Shown: one piece after another, positions 49,353 through 62,489 of the stretch
How positions within the stretch are numbered: the stretch's first letter is position 1
Layout: the number at the start of each line of letters is the position of its first letter
Source: Psilocybe azurescens
Taxonomy: Eukaryota > Basidiomycota > Agaricomycetes > Agaricales > Agrocybaceae
Direction: 5' to 3'
Assembly: GCA_023853785.1 (NCBI GenBank)
Contig: JAJIRX010000510.1
Location: forward strand, 1,178,001 to 1,242,000
DNA length: 64,000 nucleotides
Notes under the pieces: generated by a model
What the model was told of the DNA's origin: nothing
The model's input: the letters and a program-made list of their open reading frames with translations, nothing else
Database searches by the model: none
Translations under genes and position numbers: made by a program

Positions 49353-51431
49353 TCAGCGATCCTCGTGCACTGGGGAGGCATTCCTATCGGCCCGTTCGTC
49401 ACTTGCATTTGCGCCACCTCCCGCGGTGCGTGCTGGGGACACGGCTGGAGATACCGTAGGTGTTGAGAACGGTACATAAGTCGCACGGACAGGATCATAG
49501 CGGCCTGAGCGTGAGGGCGGGGTCGATGAAGGTGGTATAGATCGGGGAGAAGAAGAATGTAGAAGCGCCGGGTGCTCGGCTAGATAATATGCATCAGAGG
49601 CTTCTGTCAGACTCCCCTTATGTTCCCTCCGTATTGCGACAGGCGATGTCGACCTCCCTCTTGTCGAGCGGGCTTCAGGGCGAGACCACGCCGATGAGCT
49701 TGGCCTCGGGACATAGGACGCCTCGTCCCATTGCGGAGATGGCTGCAGTGTAAATGGGGGCGGAAGGTTTCTCGCCTGGCGTGGAGCGGGCTCTGGAGGA
49801 TGGTGTGCAAATCGCGGCTCCGGAGAGATAGACCGGGGAGGAATGAAAGAGGGCCTTGATAGGGGAGGAGGATAGGCGTGGGCCCCGGGCGCGTGCATGC
49901 GCGGCGGGCCGTAGTTGGAGCTCGCAGGACGCGTCGACTCTAATGGCGGCAGCGTGCGTGACGGGTCTCGCTCCCTCCAGCTGCTCGGCTGGGACGTTGC
50001 GGGACGTGCTCCGGGGAGCGGATACATACGCGGTGAGCCGTATGGCTGAGGGCTCATGGCTCGCGGGAAGCTATATCCCTCCTGATACCGTGCATCTATT
50101 GGCTGCCCAGGCCCAGATGGAGGGCGTACATGCCGATAGCTTTGAGGCACATATACCGGCGCGCCTGGCATGCCAGGACCGAGTAATCTGACCGATAACT
50201 CGTCTGAGCCTGGCTGCTGCTGATGCTCTGGCGACACATTTCGAGCGTAGTGTGCAGGACCAAGTCCGCGCTCTTCGAATCCGCGATGTCCGTGCTATGA
50301 TAGATTGAATAACCACAATTAATTAAATCCGAACACGCAAGAACGCACAATCCTTTTCATTAAGGATGGCTGGCGCGCATGGAAGGGAGGAAGTGCTCAC
50401 CGAAATCGAAAGCGACTCTGCGGCGCTGGGAAATGGCCCGTATTGGGGCGGTCGGATCGTCGGTGTATCGCTCTGACTGCGCGGTCGCCTTGCCTTCTGT
50501 CGTTGGTTCTGCAGATCGTCGCAACGGTTAATCTAAATAAAAATCGGCGGATAATGGAGCGTATGTTGTTTCTCACCTGAAACCAGATCTGACAGATGCA
50601 ATGGTCAGCTATGCGCATTAAATCCACAGAGGGGAACCCATCGGCGTATACATACCTGAACTTTCCGAGCACTGAGCCCGATAGAACGCCCGACTTCTTC
50701 TCTCATAGCTGTCGTAGGAAATCGTGACTGTTTATGGTTGTGCGTGTGATAAGAGAGGGAGCAATGAAATGTTTGATCAAATTAGTCAAAATTATCTCGG
50801 AGCCTATGCAGAACATTTAGGCCACTGAGGCGGGGGGACATACCTGAGCGAGCAGCGAGTGCAATACTGCAGACTGGTGCGGCGTCGTTAGGGTGCGTGT
50901 TCGTTTCTTCTTAGGGGGTACAGAGGTCTGCGGGAGGGGCTCGGGGCGGTGGAGCTGGCCTAGGTCCATCTCGTTGTCGGCGTCGTCATCTTGGGAGTCG
51001 GAGGACGGGCTTGAGTGGTCGTCGGGCCTGCCAAGCGGGGCAAGTGAATCTCTGCGCATGCGTTTCGCCATGGATTGTTCGGGGGAGAGGTCCGTGGATC
51101 GGGATCGTGGTCTCCGGCGCGGAATGGTACTGGTGGTAGCGGTGGGGGTAGCGGTAGCGGCGCTGGGGGTGCGGGTGCGGTGGGCGGTAGTGTAGGCGCT
51201 ACTGCGAGCTGAACTCGACTCGGCGGTAACCTGGGGCTCCGAGGGCGGCGGCGGTGGTGGGGAGAGGCGTACGGTGAGAGGCTCTCTGTATTCGCGTGTT
51301 AATCGTGTAGAAGAGTGTCTTTCTTCTTCTTCTAGGAGTGTGTGAGGTCGTGAGGTCGTGGAAGGAGGATAGCGGGTAATATTAGTATCGGAAAGATTAT
51401 GAGTGGTGGAAGGAGAGCTGGAATCCGACAT
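49353..51431 (-). CDS. Homeodomain transcription factor with a split homeobox
   Basis: Five exons, all junctions phase 0: 50844-51431, 50656-50727, 50577-50588, 50401-50508 and 49353-50294, giving 573 residues. The N-terminus is disordered and Ser/Thr/Pro-rich. The homeodomain begins KKKRTRTLTTPHQSAVLHSL, continues SRFPTTAMREEVGRSIGL, and ends with the recognition helix ARKVQIWFQNQRQKARR, which carries the canonical WFQN core. Helix 3 is split over three exons, and the IWFQ part is a 12-nt exon. The roughly 340-residue C-terminus is Pro/Ser-rich (YPPPLSRPSFIPPRS). It is a nuclear DNA-binding protein; related agaric homeodomain proteins act in development and phosphate or cell-cycle regulation, but I cannot tell which ortholog this is. 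No frame break was seen. Confidence 0.9.
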
Positions 51432-54400
51432 CCAAATGACAAGACAGACAAGGAGTGAGGGGGAGATCGAAACGAAAAACGAAACAAAACAGAGAAGATG
51501 GGCCTGTGATGGAGTCTCAACACATCAGGAAGGGCGTGGCGAGGAGGGGTGGAAGAGAGAAATTAAACGTCGTTGCAAGAGAAGAAGCTTTGCCCGGGGA
51601 AGGTAAAGTTGAGTGAAAAGCATGGGTAAGTATAGCAACTCTCTTTGCCGATATCTTTGTATTGCAACCAAAATAACGTTATGGCGATTCCATTAACGAT
51701 TTATTCCAGGTTGCAATGGGGGACTGAAATCGAAATCGAAATCGAACGCGTAAGGGCCGCCGATCCAAGAAAGTACCCATCACCATTTGTTTTTTCATGT
51801 TTTTCCTTTCTTTTTGGTATATTTTCCGTAGATGGGGACGGGACGTGTAGTGTTGGCGTTGCCAGATCGTGCACTCGTGATCTCATTTTTGCGTTTTTAA
51901 TTGGGAATGAGATCTCGACCACATCTTGGATTTTTGACTTGAGAAGAAACCCCGAAAAATCCGATGCCAGTAAAAAAACAGAGCCTCCCCCTTCCCTTAG
52001 GAAAAAGCACAGGCGCAGTGGGGTTATACATAGGCTTTTTTCGAGGGTGCAGCAGCCGAGGGCAAGGGAAAGTTTGTGTGGACTGAAGGAGCCGTTGTCG
52101 CGGCTGAGAGGGTGTGACGGGAGGTTTACTGACTGTCTAGCAACGAACAAACCTCTTTTGGCCATTTGTCACACACCATTACTTAAAAGTCAATACACAC
52201 GTCACAGAAGACGGTCACCCTACATACCGTTGTCGCTCGGCAGATCCAAGTTGCCAGGCGTCTTTCGCCTTTGCGACCATTTCAAGGAATCACGGAGATA
52301 TTTAAAACATATACACATAACACATATGTTTATGTTGCAGATCACAACAGTAATTACAATTATTAGTTAATAACATGGCGGCTGGTAACAGAGCGTAGCC
52401 TAAGCGGACATTACATTTACATACATGCGATTACTACTTACTACTACTTGGGCTTGCAGTCGTCATAGAATCTGGCAAGAAGGGTTACCACTATTAAATC
52501 GGTCGTCAATTATAGACAGATACTGAGATAGACGATCACCAACACTCCCTCGAGTCGCTGTCGAAGCGTTAAAGCGGCACAACCACCGTTCCGTTTTCCG
52601 CCTTATCGTTACGGAGTTGAAATCATGTTCATTTTGGAGAATTGAGTCGTGCAGCACCAGTGCGCTGGGCACTCCTTCAAGGTTTATTGTTCCGGACAGA
52701 TTACATCCTCCTTAGTAGGACCATCCATGTGCTACGGGGTCAATCGGTGGCACGGCTGCAAAGATACCGTACCCGTATATTATACAGTGCATAAGTAGCC
52801 AATTGATTGAAACAAACCTGGTGTTCAAGAGAAGAAGAATCGATCATCGATCTACCGGGCAAAATTGAACAGAATTGAATCCCTGCTTATGTATACAGCA
52901 ATCTCAAGATACTTACTCATCCCATAATTACTTACCTTGCTTACTTACTTATAGCAGTTAATGAAAGGCCGTTATAACTTATTGCCTGCGCTTTTCAATC
53001 AAGTGCAATGAAGGTTATGAGCGTCCCGGGCTCCATCATCGTGTTTGACGTTAGCAGTGATCTGAAGGGTCCTTTTTTAAAGTCTTACGCCTTGGACCCT
53101 TCATGAAGACCGCAGGTGTTTCATTAAGTTTCATTAAATTCACGAAGTGAAGTGCTGTAATCACATTTACACCACAGGGGCGACGAAAAGAACGACTCTA
53201 AACAGGGTACAAGCATGAGGGAGCGGTAAAAATATACGTACCACTCACCGTTGAGGAAAAACGCAAAAGTAATGATGCACAATCTTGATTGATTTTTGAT
53301 TTTGGTTTCGATGAGTCGTGAATGAAATCCACTTTAGCAATATGAAAAGGCTGTCCTCTGAGTGCTCAGTGCTCAATGTGATAAGCCCTGGCCTGTCCCC
53401 TTCTGTCCTGTGTGGCGTGATTTTCATGGAATCGAATCGAAGTCCAAGCTCAAAATGGGAATGATACTCTATGGTGTAAGAACGGAGCAGAGCTAAACGA
53501 GTCCCATGATAAGTAGAGATAAGTAAAGATTCGATGCGGACACATCCATTGAATTCAATCACAGTTGACAATAGAATAAAATAGAATTAGAGCCGAAGAT
53601 CGGGCTGAGAATTCCCAATGCACACAGAGTGCGCGTACATAAGCAGACGACAGACGATGCCTATTACCAATTCAGAACTCAGGTGGCAATGAGGCCGCAT
53701 GCACGCACGCAGCCGCGGATGTGTTTCAAGAAGGAAGGAGTCGTGATGATGATGATGATGAAGGCGTTCGCCGTTCGGACTCATCTCATATGGAAGGGTC
53801 TGATGTACCCACGTCCCACGTCCGCTACAAAGCATAAGCATAGCAGCTTGATAAAGAGCCTTCACATTCAACGAACGAACAGAAAAATAGAATAGAAAAC
53901 ACTTGACATTTGAAGAACAGAACACTGGCATCCTGTAGGATGTCGCTCTCGACCTAGACCCTCGACCGTAAAAATCAAGAAGCTGGGGTGGCGATATAAA
54001 ATATAACCAGGACGGTTAAATGAAGAGCGTACGCGTAAAGCAGACACGATGACAAAAGTGAGCCTCGAACAGAAGGTGATCATCATGATTCATGATAATT
54101 AATCTGTAGTCCGTAGTCCATACTCCGCTCCATGCTGTACTGCAGATAATGACGATAGTAACGGAGCCATCTGTGCTCGCAAATCGCAAAATGCGAGCTC
54201 GGAGTGAGGCATATAGCAGCCATGTGCGTCCGTTAGAGATTATGTACTCGTAGTCTCGTAGTATCTGGAGTAGTCGACAGCGAAATCCGCCGCCGCTCCT
54301 TGGACTCGAGGACATTCCGACAATAATGCAGGCGGAAAAAACGGGTGCAGCATCTGCACCCGCCCAAACAATGTCATCCTCGTTCCATTCCGGGGTGCGC

Positions 54401-56206
54401 CCACGCGCCCACGCCCAATGAATGAATGGAATGTAATGTTATAATCTTTTATCCGGACATGGGATTTTCATAAGAAAAGGAACAATAAATCAATGGGCAA
54501 TGGGGGACTATGGATGTGGACATGCCGCAAACTCTGCAGTGCTCACACAGACCGACCGCGCAACCGTATGTGTGCATACATGGACGCACATTTTTTTTTT
54601 GTATTGAATTAGAGTTTGATACGAATCATCGGAGGGCGGGGGAAGAGAAGGGCTGCGTTTGTTGCGGTGCGGTGAACTTGGAGCTTAGCAGCAACAGAAC
54701 ATGAGAAGAATTGAGGAATACATATGTATAATCTGGAGGATACATGAATACATGATCATCATACCGACGAATCAGAATACGTTGTTCCGAGCCAGTCAGG
54801 GAAACCGCAAGCGCGGGGTATCGGAGCGGGCATCATGAACTTTTTCTTTTCGGATTTCTGAAATAGGACAGGAGAGCGACAAGCGGTGGGTGCGCGTTTG
54901 AATCTGAGCGAGGAAGCTAAGAATCAAAGGACCATACTTGTAAGCTAGTCATGCCATGCCAGTCCGACAAGCCGTAACCGTTACACCAAAATGGCGCTAT
55001 AAATACACTCTGGCATCTAGTTGCTCGGACTGTATGTGAAGCGGTGAGCCACCAGGCTTACAATATTGGGACATTATCATGATATGCCAAATAATAAAAC
55101 AAGAAAAACACGAGCCACGGCCCACCGAGAACCGAGCACCAAGCACCAAGAATTGAGCAACGTTCAGAATGCCCGTGATTATGTACAGCTGGGATTCGCT
55201 TCGCGAAGAAAAAAAAAACGCAGTGGGAAACAACGGCAACGATAAACGCGTTCGAGTAATTTAGAGATCCACGATGCGAGCCAGATGGCAACCCAGCCTT
55301 CAGAAATTAGAAACTAGAAACGGCTGTCAAACGCGTCAACCTCGCGTTTGTTGACATTGCGCTGCACGCATACGGTAGTCCGAGTCGAATGTGGTAAACA
55401 CTTAACACTTGAAGCTCGCCGGAACAGCAGAAGGAGAGAAGGAGGTTTCAATTATAACGGAAAATTAAACACCAAGCATTGAGCAAGCTGCTTCAGAATG
55501 CCCGTGATTATGTACAGCTGAGATTCGCGAAGAAAAAAAAAGGCAGTGGGAAACAACGGTAACGGTGAACGCGTTCGAGTAATTTAGAGATCCACGATGC
55601 GAGCCAGAATTGGGGTATGTGTATGGCAACCCAACTAGCATCGTTCAACGCGTCAACCTCGCGTCTGTTGACATTGCGTTGCACGCATACGGTAGTTACA
55701 GTCCGAGGCGAATGTGGTAAACGCTTGACACTTGAAAGCTTGCTGGAACAGCAGAAGGAGAAGGAGGTTTCAATTATGGCGGAAAATTAAATGACCGTTT
55801 GCGTAAGTCCGAGTAGTGACACCGCGAAGATTAAAAGCGAGAAGACGGTCTTGAATGAAGAGAGAGCCATTCAGTGGTAGTCAGCGCGGCACGGAAGATT
55901 AGGACATGCAGAGAGACGGCTCGAGGGGTTCCGTAAATACATGTGGGAGGTGGGTTGCAGTGAGCACTGAGATCCTTCCGAACCACGTAAGTAGATGCTG
56001 ACGACGAGCGAGCGAGGTTGGGAGAGAACGAAGGACGAGCAAATGTTGAAAATGAGTCGACCTGGAAACCAAACCGAGCAGCTCCAGAGAGACAGCAGCT
56101 GAGCCGATCATTATTGATCACGTGAAGTGGTTTGAATGGCGGACGACCAGGATTGAAGTCACGAGCCGCTGATTACCGTTGAATCTGACCAAGTGTTAGA
56201 AGATTC
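51432..56206. other. Long gene-poor region
   Basis: About 4.8 kb with no gene I can support. The left part should include the homeodomain gene promoter. ORFs here are short and lack splice-site-supported continuations. The right part contains the 325-bp direct duplication. A long regulatory region or unrecognised non-coding RNA is possible for a developmental regulator, but nothing in the sequence proves it. Confidence 0.4.
55143..55791. repeat. Direct duplication, two adjacent copies of about 325 bp
   Basis: Copy 1 is about 55143-55468 and copy 2 about 55469-55791. Shared blocks include TTCAGAATGCCCGTGATTA, GCGTTCGAGTAATTTAGAG, GCGTCAACCTCGCGT and the closing GGAAAATTAAA. Small indels separate the copies, including an A-run length change and an insertion near 55611-55620. 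Confidence 0.85.
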
Positions 56207-59200
56207 ATGGACGAAAACGAAAACGCTCAGTCCTTTTCGCATTTCTACAGCCAGCCCCAATCTCCAAAGATCTACCTGCCAAAGCCCGCAGCTTCGAGCT
56301 CCTCTGGACTCACTCTTGTCATACCCTCTCTCAAGAGTCTAAAGGCCTCTCAGTCAGCCAACAAGCCACCGAAGCACCGCACAGCTCACTCCACCAGCCT
56401 CTTTCACGATGCTGATCTGCAGGAGAAGAAGATTCCGCGCCCTGTCAAGCTCAAACCGCTCAAGGAGGTCCTGTCCAAGCTCATAGCCCAGCTGAAAAAG
56501 TCGGCCTTTTTTTTTATTGATGCAAATACCCTGTGAGATTGCTCATCATCACTCCATCGCACATGCAGGAAGGACGACTACGCCTTTTTCTTGCATCCGG
56601 TCGATGTAGCCAATGTGCCCGGCTACTCTGACATCGTCAAGCGGCCTATGGACCTCGGCACCATGTCGGATAAGGTCAGCAGGGGGAAATACCGCTCCCT
56701 GGAAGATTTCGCTGTAAGCCCTCCCGTTCTGGCTATTGCTTTTTTGGGCTGCGAGATTATTTACGTAAAATGCTGCAGTCGGATTTCAGATTGGTGACGA
56801 ACAATGCGAAGATGTTCAACCCCCCGGGACGATCTACCACACCGAGGCTGATAGGCTGGAAGTATGGGGCCTCGACCACATCAGCAAGGCCGCGTCCACC
56901 GTCATACAGTACGAGACGGACTGGAACATCGAGATTGAGAAGGACGACGACGGCGCTCCGGTCAACGTCGATGAGGACGAGGAGGAGAATAATAACGAGC
57001 CCACGCCGATGGAGGTCGATGCGACGAGCATGCGCGGGGAGAGGTCCGCTTCTGTGGCGTCGCAGATCCAGCCAGGCCCGCCTGCGCGCCGGGGCCCGAG
57101 AGGCCCGTACAAGAAACAAGGAGGGGCAGGGCAGGGTGCGCTGGGAGGAAACACGCTCTCAGAGTCGTTGGAGGCGGACGGTGGGCTACCGGGCTCGAAG
57201 GATGGATTAGGATCTTTCCCCGCTGGATCTGACTGGGCGAAAACAATGGTCGCACTTAAGCTCAAAGGTCTTTTGTCTCTTTTTATCTTCTCTTTGAATA
57301 CTGGTATTTAACGTCTTTGATATGCTGCAGGCAAACGGTATAAAACTAAAAAGGAGAGAATGCGAATCGAACGTGAAGGCCCCCACTGCTCGCTGATGGG
57401 AGTTTGGACTACACAGAAAGTACGTATGAGGATTCTATTTTTAAAGACACCGGTATTGGTTGATGGTGCCAAAAAAACATCATCCCTATCCCTCCCATTC
57501 ATCGTCTCATCAATTCATTTCATTAATTCGTTCTCTTTTCTTAGTGGAAGACCCGTTCTCTGTTCTGTCATATTTTGTCCCGGACCCGCCTAGTCGCCCG
57601 CACCTCGTTCCTCTGTATCCCCCTTTTTACAATCCTGCTACAGCGTCATCATCAACATCATACCCCCAACAACAACAGCAAAATGTGACGGTGTCAGATC
57701 CATCATCGTCACAGATACATACGCCACAACCCCAGTCGCAGGCGCAGGTGCCTACGGGCACTCCAGCGCCGGTGCCGGTGTCCTTCAACCCTTCGTCGTC
57801 GTCTGTGGGGGCTGGGTCTGGAGCTTCTGCGTACGCGGCGTACCCTGCGCCGACCGCCGTACCGCTTGATCATCCTCCTCTGACGTTGCCGTTTATAACG
57901 CAATATCAAAATCCAACACAGAACACGAATGTGAATGCGAATATTACCGCCACCCCCAACGCTAACGCAAATGTTAACGGGAAACAGAAACAACAGCAGC
58001 CGCCACAACAGCCGCGCAGACGCCACTGGACGATCGTGCGCAACACCACCTCGCGCCAAAAGGGCAAGGAGCGCGAAGACCCCTCGCCTTCGACACCGCC
58101 CAGCAACAACCGCAGTCGCAGGCGATCCTGTACGACGCCGCAGGCCGCCCGGTGAGGGGCAACGAGCGGCCCGCGTGGCAGGCGCCGCGCGCGGCGCACG
58201 CGCTGGACTTTGGGAGCCTGGGCGTGCTCGCGGGGAAGCTGGCGGAGGAGATGAGAAGGCCGGGGGTGCTCGCGGGGACGCCGGCGACGGCGGGGTTGGG
58301 GTTGGGGTTGGGGGCGGCTTCGTCGTTGGTGAGGCCGGGCGGGGCTGGGGCTGGGACTGGGGCGCAGACGCAGGCGCAAGGTGTTCAGGGGAGTCAAGGG
58401 CAAGGGAGGGATCTGGAGCAGGATGTGGTATTTGATCTGATCAGGGAGAGTTTGAATTGTGAGAGTGCGGTTAAGAAGCTGAAGGGCGGCGATGAGGCGA
58501 GCGCCGCCGCCGCCGCCGCCGGCCCATCGTCGGTGCAGGCGAATGGCACCAGCTCCAGTAAGAGTACAAACACGAGTACAAACACGAGTCTGCTCGCAGG
58601 CGGCGGCGGGTACTGGACGGACAAGCGCGCGGCGGAGGCGGAGGAGTACGTCAAGGACCTGGTGTACGGCGGTGTCGACGGCCTCGCGTACGTGCGGAGC
58701 CTGGCGGAGTTTGTAGATGGGAAGACGTTCCTTGAGGCGGGCGATTATGATGATGTTGATGCTGATGAGGTGCGTTTTCGTTCCTTTTTCTTTTTCTTTT
58801 ATTGGTTTATTTGTTTTGGTGCGCGTGATGGTTTTATGGGTACTGACGTCATATTGTTATCTCTCTCTTAGGACACTGAAAGAGAGCGGGGTGGGACGAC
58901 TGAACGTCGGTATAACCCCACGCTTGGGATGCCGCTCGCGAAATGGGTCGAGGTGAACATCGTCGATCCCTTGACAGAAGGGCGGCACTCTCTCCTGCGC
59001 GAAACAGCCTTCGAGATCGCGCGCCAGCAGCAGCAGCTTAGATCCACCGCCACCGCGAACTCCAACTCCAACTCCAGCCCGACTCCGGACCTCAAGCTCC
59101 ACGACGACGACCCGCGCGACGGCACCGTCGCGAGCCAGGTCGCCGCGTCGCTGCGGCTGTACCCCGCGGCGCTCCTCGCGCTCTCCGCGCTGCTGCACAT

Positions 59201-59912
59201 CCGGCTGCACAAGATCGACATGGGCGCGCTCATCAAGACGCCGAACGAGCTGTTTTTGAGCGAGGAGGAGTGGATCGGGAAGGTGCTCAAGGAGAAGCGG
59301 AGGGAGCGGGCCGCCGCTGCTGCTGCTGCTGCCGCGAAGGTGCAGGCGAAACCTGGGAAGGTGAAGGCGGAGGAGAGTGGGGTGGATAGGGATGCGAATG
59401 CGATGGGTGTAGAGGAGGAAGAGGAGGAAGAAGAAGAGGAGGAGGAGGAGGAGGAGCCCGAGCAGACGTGGGCGGGTGTGGATGCGAGCCTTAAGGACCG
59501 CGACCGTGTTAATGGCCGGCCGGCGGGGTATGAGCAGGAGGGGCCGGAGGAGCTCAGCGAAGTGCTGGAGTATGTCGCTGGTGTGATCGTGGATCTGGAC
59601 AGGCGGACGAGGGAGAAGCGGGACGAGGCGCACAAGGCTAAAGCTGCTGCTGCAGATGATATGCAGGTGGATGCGACTTCGACTTCGACGGGCATGAAGA
59701 CGGAGCATGCGGAAGCAGACGCGCAAGCGCAAGTGCAAGTGCCGTCTGCACCGCCGCCCTCGCCTGCGGAGGACCCTGCGATGCGCAATCTGCGGCTCAA
59801 TCTCCTGGCCCTGGCGAAGCGCGCGCCGTTGGACACTATCGCGCGGCTGCCGAAGGATCTGGTGCCGGAGCATATACGGCATTTTGTGCCGACGCTTGGG
59901 TCGAGCGGGTGA
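56207..59912 (+). CDS. Bromodomain protein, BRD7/BRD9-like
   Basis: The start is MDENENAQSFSHFYSQ at 56207. The bromodomain starts near LKEVLSKLIAQLKK and runs through DYAFFLHPVDVANVPGYSD, IVKRPMDLGTMSDKV and FRLVTNNAKMFNPPG, ending YHTEADRLEVWG. The VPGYSDIVKRPMD signature and the MFN acetyl-lysine Asn fit the BRD7/9 type, which in known complexes belongs to SWI/SNF-family remodellers. A basic/Gly segment (ARRGPRGPYKKQGG), poly-Gln and poly-Ala parts follow. A C-terminal region includes KWVEVNIVDPLTEGRHSLL, SLRLYPAALLALSALLHI and a 15-residue Glu run near 59413-59460. Two frame breaks, at the C6 run 56820-56825 and the C4 run 58080-58083, are each restored by one extra C. The long minus-strand ORFs over the C-terminal part are antisense artefacts of GC-rich codon use. 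Complex membership is inferred. Confidence 0.85.
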
Positions 59913-62489
59913 GGGGTTGCATGATCCCTTTTGCGTTTTCGTCCTCTCTTTCTTCGTCTGTTTTGGGTTGGGTTTGTGTGGGATGTTGGAGTCTGGACTT
60001 CTCGTAGGCTTGTTGGTTTGGTTTAAGAGGAGAAGTGTTCTCTCTGGAGATTGATCATTATCTGTCGTCCAAAGTCCTACCTCTTTTCGTCCACTGCTCG
60101 TTGGTGGCTTTCGCGCTTCCGATTCCGATTCCGATTCCACAACTACGCATATACGAGCATAGTGTCCGACTCATCGAAACTCGCCAATTAAGATTCGACA
60201 CTCGACATACACACGCGTCGAACGATCATTGGACGCATCAGCTGTTTTTCGTCCAGCCTCCTCACTTCGTTTTCATCATCAGCATTTATTGTTGTGGTTC
60301 TATTTTTACTCTGATGCGCTTTTTTCGTTTTTTACTCTACTATTTTATTTACTACGTTATACAGTAAAGTTAGGATCAATTATATGTTCCCCTATTGTAA
60401 TTTATACAAAACGAATCCAGTGTCTACTATATTAGGTATTGCTCGTCGATAGTCGACAGTCGAACAGACTCGAACTCGGTCGATTCGACTTGATTCGAAT
60501 CGAGTCGTTGTCATCGTATCTTGAGCAGTGATATCATAGTTCTTTGAATCAGGGTTATATTACAGAATATCTTAGGATCTCGCATAATCGAGTATGTTAG
60601 CCATATTACAGCATATTACACAGCTATGATCCGAGCTGATCTTCACGCGCTTACTCGCGCATATCGACAAAAGAGACATAGGAAATGATTACTGTTTCCA
60701 AAGCAGTGGTTGCCTTCGGTTTGTTCGGTGGGGACACTGTTTGGACTTTGTGGGACTTGAAGGAATTGAGGTTCTTTGTGCTTAGCGCTCTATGACGACC
60801 AGCTGGCAGCCTGAGTACTTACTTAGCTGGGCGGAAGACCCCCCGCGAGCGGCTCCGAACCCAATGGGATGTTTATCACTTATGATGTCTAAGTCTCGTG
60901 GTATGTATCTTGATCAACGACGACGACTACCGACTACCTATCTACTCACTATCTATGTAACTATACTGCTTTAATTAAAGTGTGATGAGTATAATTTTAC
61001 CACGTCAATGTATACATAGGAGCTCGCGTGTGCGTTGACAGGGAACTTTCAATCAACGACCTTCAGAACATATGGAGTGGTTGCATTTGGTTACATGATT
61101 AAGAGCTGCGACACCGAGGACGCATATGATCTCAGATCTGCAGAGCAATGGTATGGAAGCTACCTATGCTGACTTAGATACGCTATTAGGAAGCGAAGGT
61201 TACTAATGGGCGCTCAACAATAATACTTTCCGAGTCTTTGAAGCTGATGCTGCGGGTTGATTTGAGTTTGGTTCGATACAGGATTGTGACTACTTACTTC
61301 GAAAATGTTTGGAAGATTACTACGCTGAGCATTTCATGGTCTGAAAGGATCCTCGTTCCAACTCTGACATGTCCTCGCCCTGGTTGCTTTCTAGATTGCT
61401 TCCCAGCGGCGCCAGTGTGGCGCCTTGATACCTCTTAAGGCGGCCGTTGTCGGCATGAGAAAACTTGCCATTTTTGGACTTATTTTGATTCTCAAATGAA
61501 TGCCGAGATGTGCCGATCGAATGAGAAGGTAAAAATACACGGTCATCAGCCTACCGGAACGTGATTCTTTCAGTGGCGGGCTTTAGCGGGATTTGTGCGC
61601 GTTTCTCTGTTGCCTCTTGGCACAATCTTTGCTTGACCTTGACGACCCCTTGTTGGCTGTTGAGCGACTCGTTGACGACTTCTGCTGCCTATCTGGCGTA
61701 TTACTTACGGGGAACCTCAGAGACCAGCCATTGGCTCAGTGGTTGGTCTGTGCCCTTGATTCCCGCAGGCTCTCTATGGGCGTGAACATTCTGGCGGCTT
61801 ACGGTGGCCTGACGACGCGTACTGCCAATCACAGCAATTATTCTTTGCTGTCCCTTACTTACTAGTACGCACTGAAGTCAAGTATGCCTGGCATCATACT
61901 CGCCACGCCGCCCGTTACGCAGTGGAGCCTCTCAATGCATGTCCTGTTGGATGATCGAAGCATATAGGACTGTAAACGTCTGCCACTGAATGTTTGGATG
62001 GTTAAAAATCCTTTTGGTTGATGCGATCTTAATGGAGCTAATACTGATCCGCCAGTGATATTCACGGGCGTTTAAGATTAAAGATGCTATTTTCTGCTGT
62101 TCTCGATTTACTAGTATGCTGCTACCGATGGTTCATTCTTTCTCTGCTGCTGCACTATCACGCATACTTCCCAGTCGTCGCTGTCGTGCATACTCGGTCA
62201 AGACTCAAAAATTATTTCATTATCCGCTTTATCTTGCTTGATGGCCGGGGTATTAAATAATTGAAGGCACAATATCATTCATCACCGCACCCAATTACTA
62301 TCATTTGCTTGGAAAACACCATACAAGTGTATACAGTGTGGTGCCCCTGCCCTGTCCTTCCATAACAGGGGTCCTTATCTTTGGTTAGCCCCAGTCGGAC
62401 GAAGAGTACTTAAACATTGACAGGAGGAGGCAGCGCCTTTTTCCTTTTGCTTGAGACGGTCTTGTCGTATTTCTTTTCTAAGTCCCAAG
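59913..62489. other. Gene-poor region before the last gene
   Basis: About 2.6 kb. It starts with the presumed 3' UTR of the bromodomain gene, then TCGA-rich sequence near 60450-60510. No gene was recognised. A short inverted repeat (CCCCTG / CAGGGG) lies near 62343-62370, upstream of the last gene; its role is unknown. Confidence 0.4.

Noticed and set aside
58857..60140. 427-residue and 322-residue open frames on the minus strand over the bromodomain gene's C-terminus
   Set aside because: They are antisense to a plus-strand frame that has a supported splice junction and protein-like composition. GC-rich third positions make the antisense frames open, and their Ser/Arg-rich products look like shadow translation.
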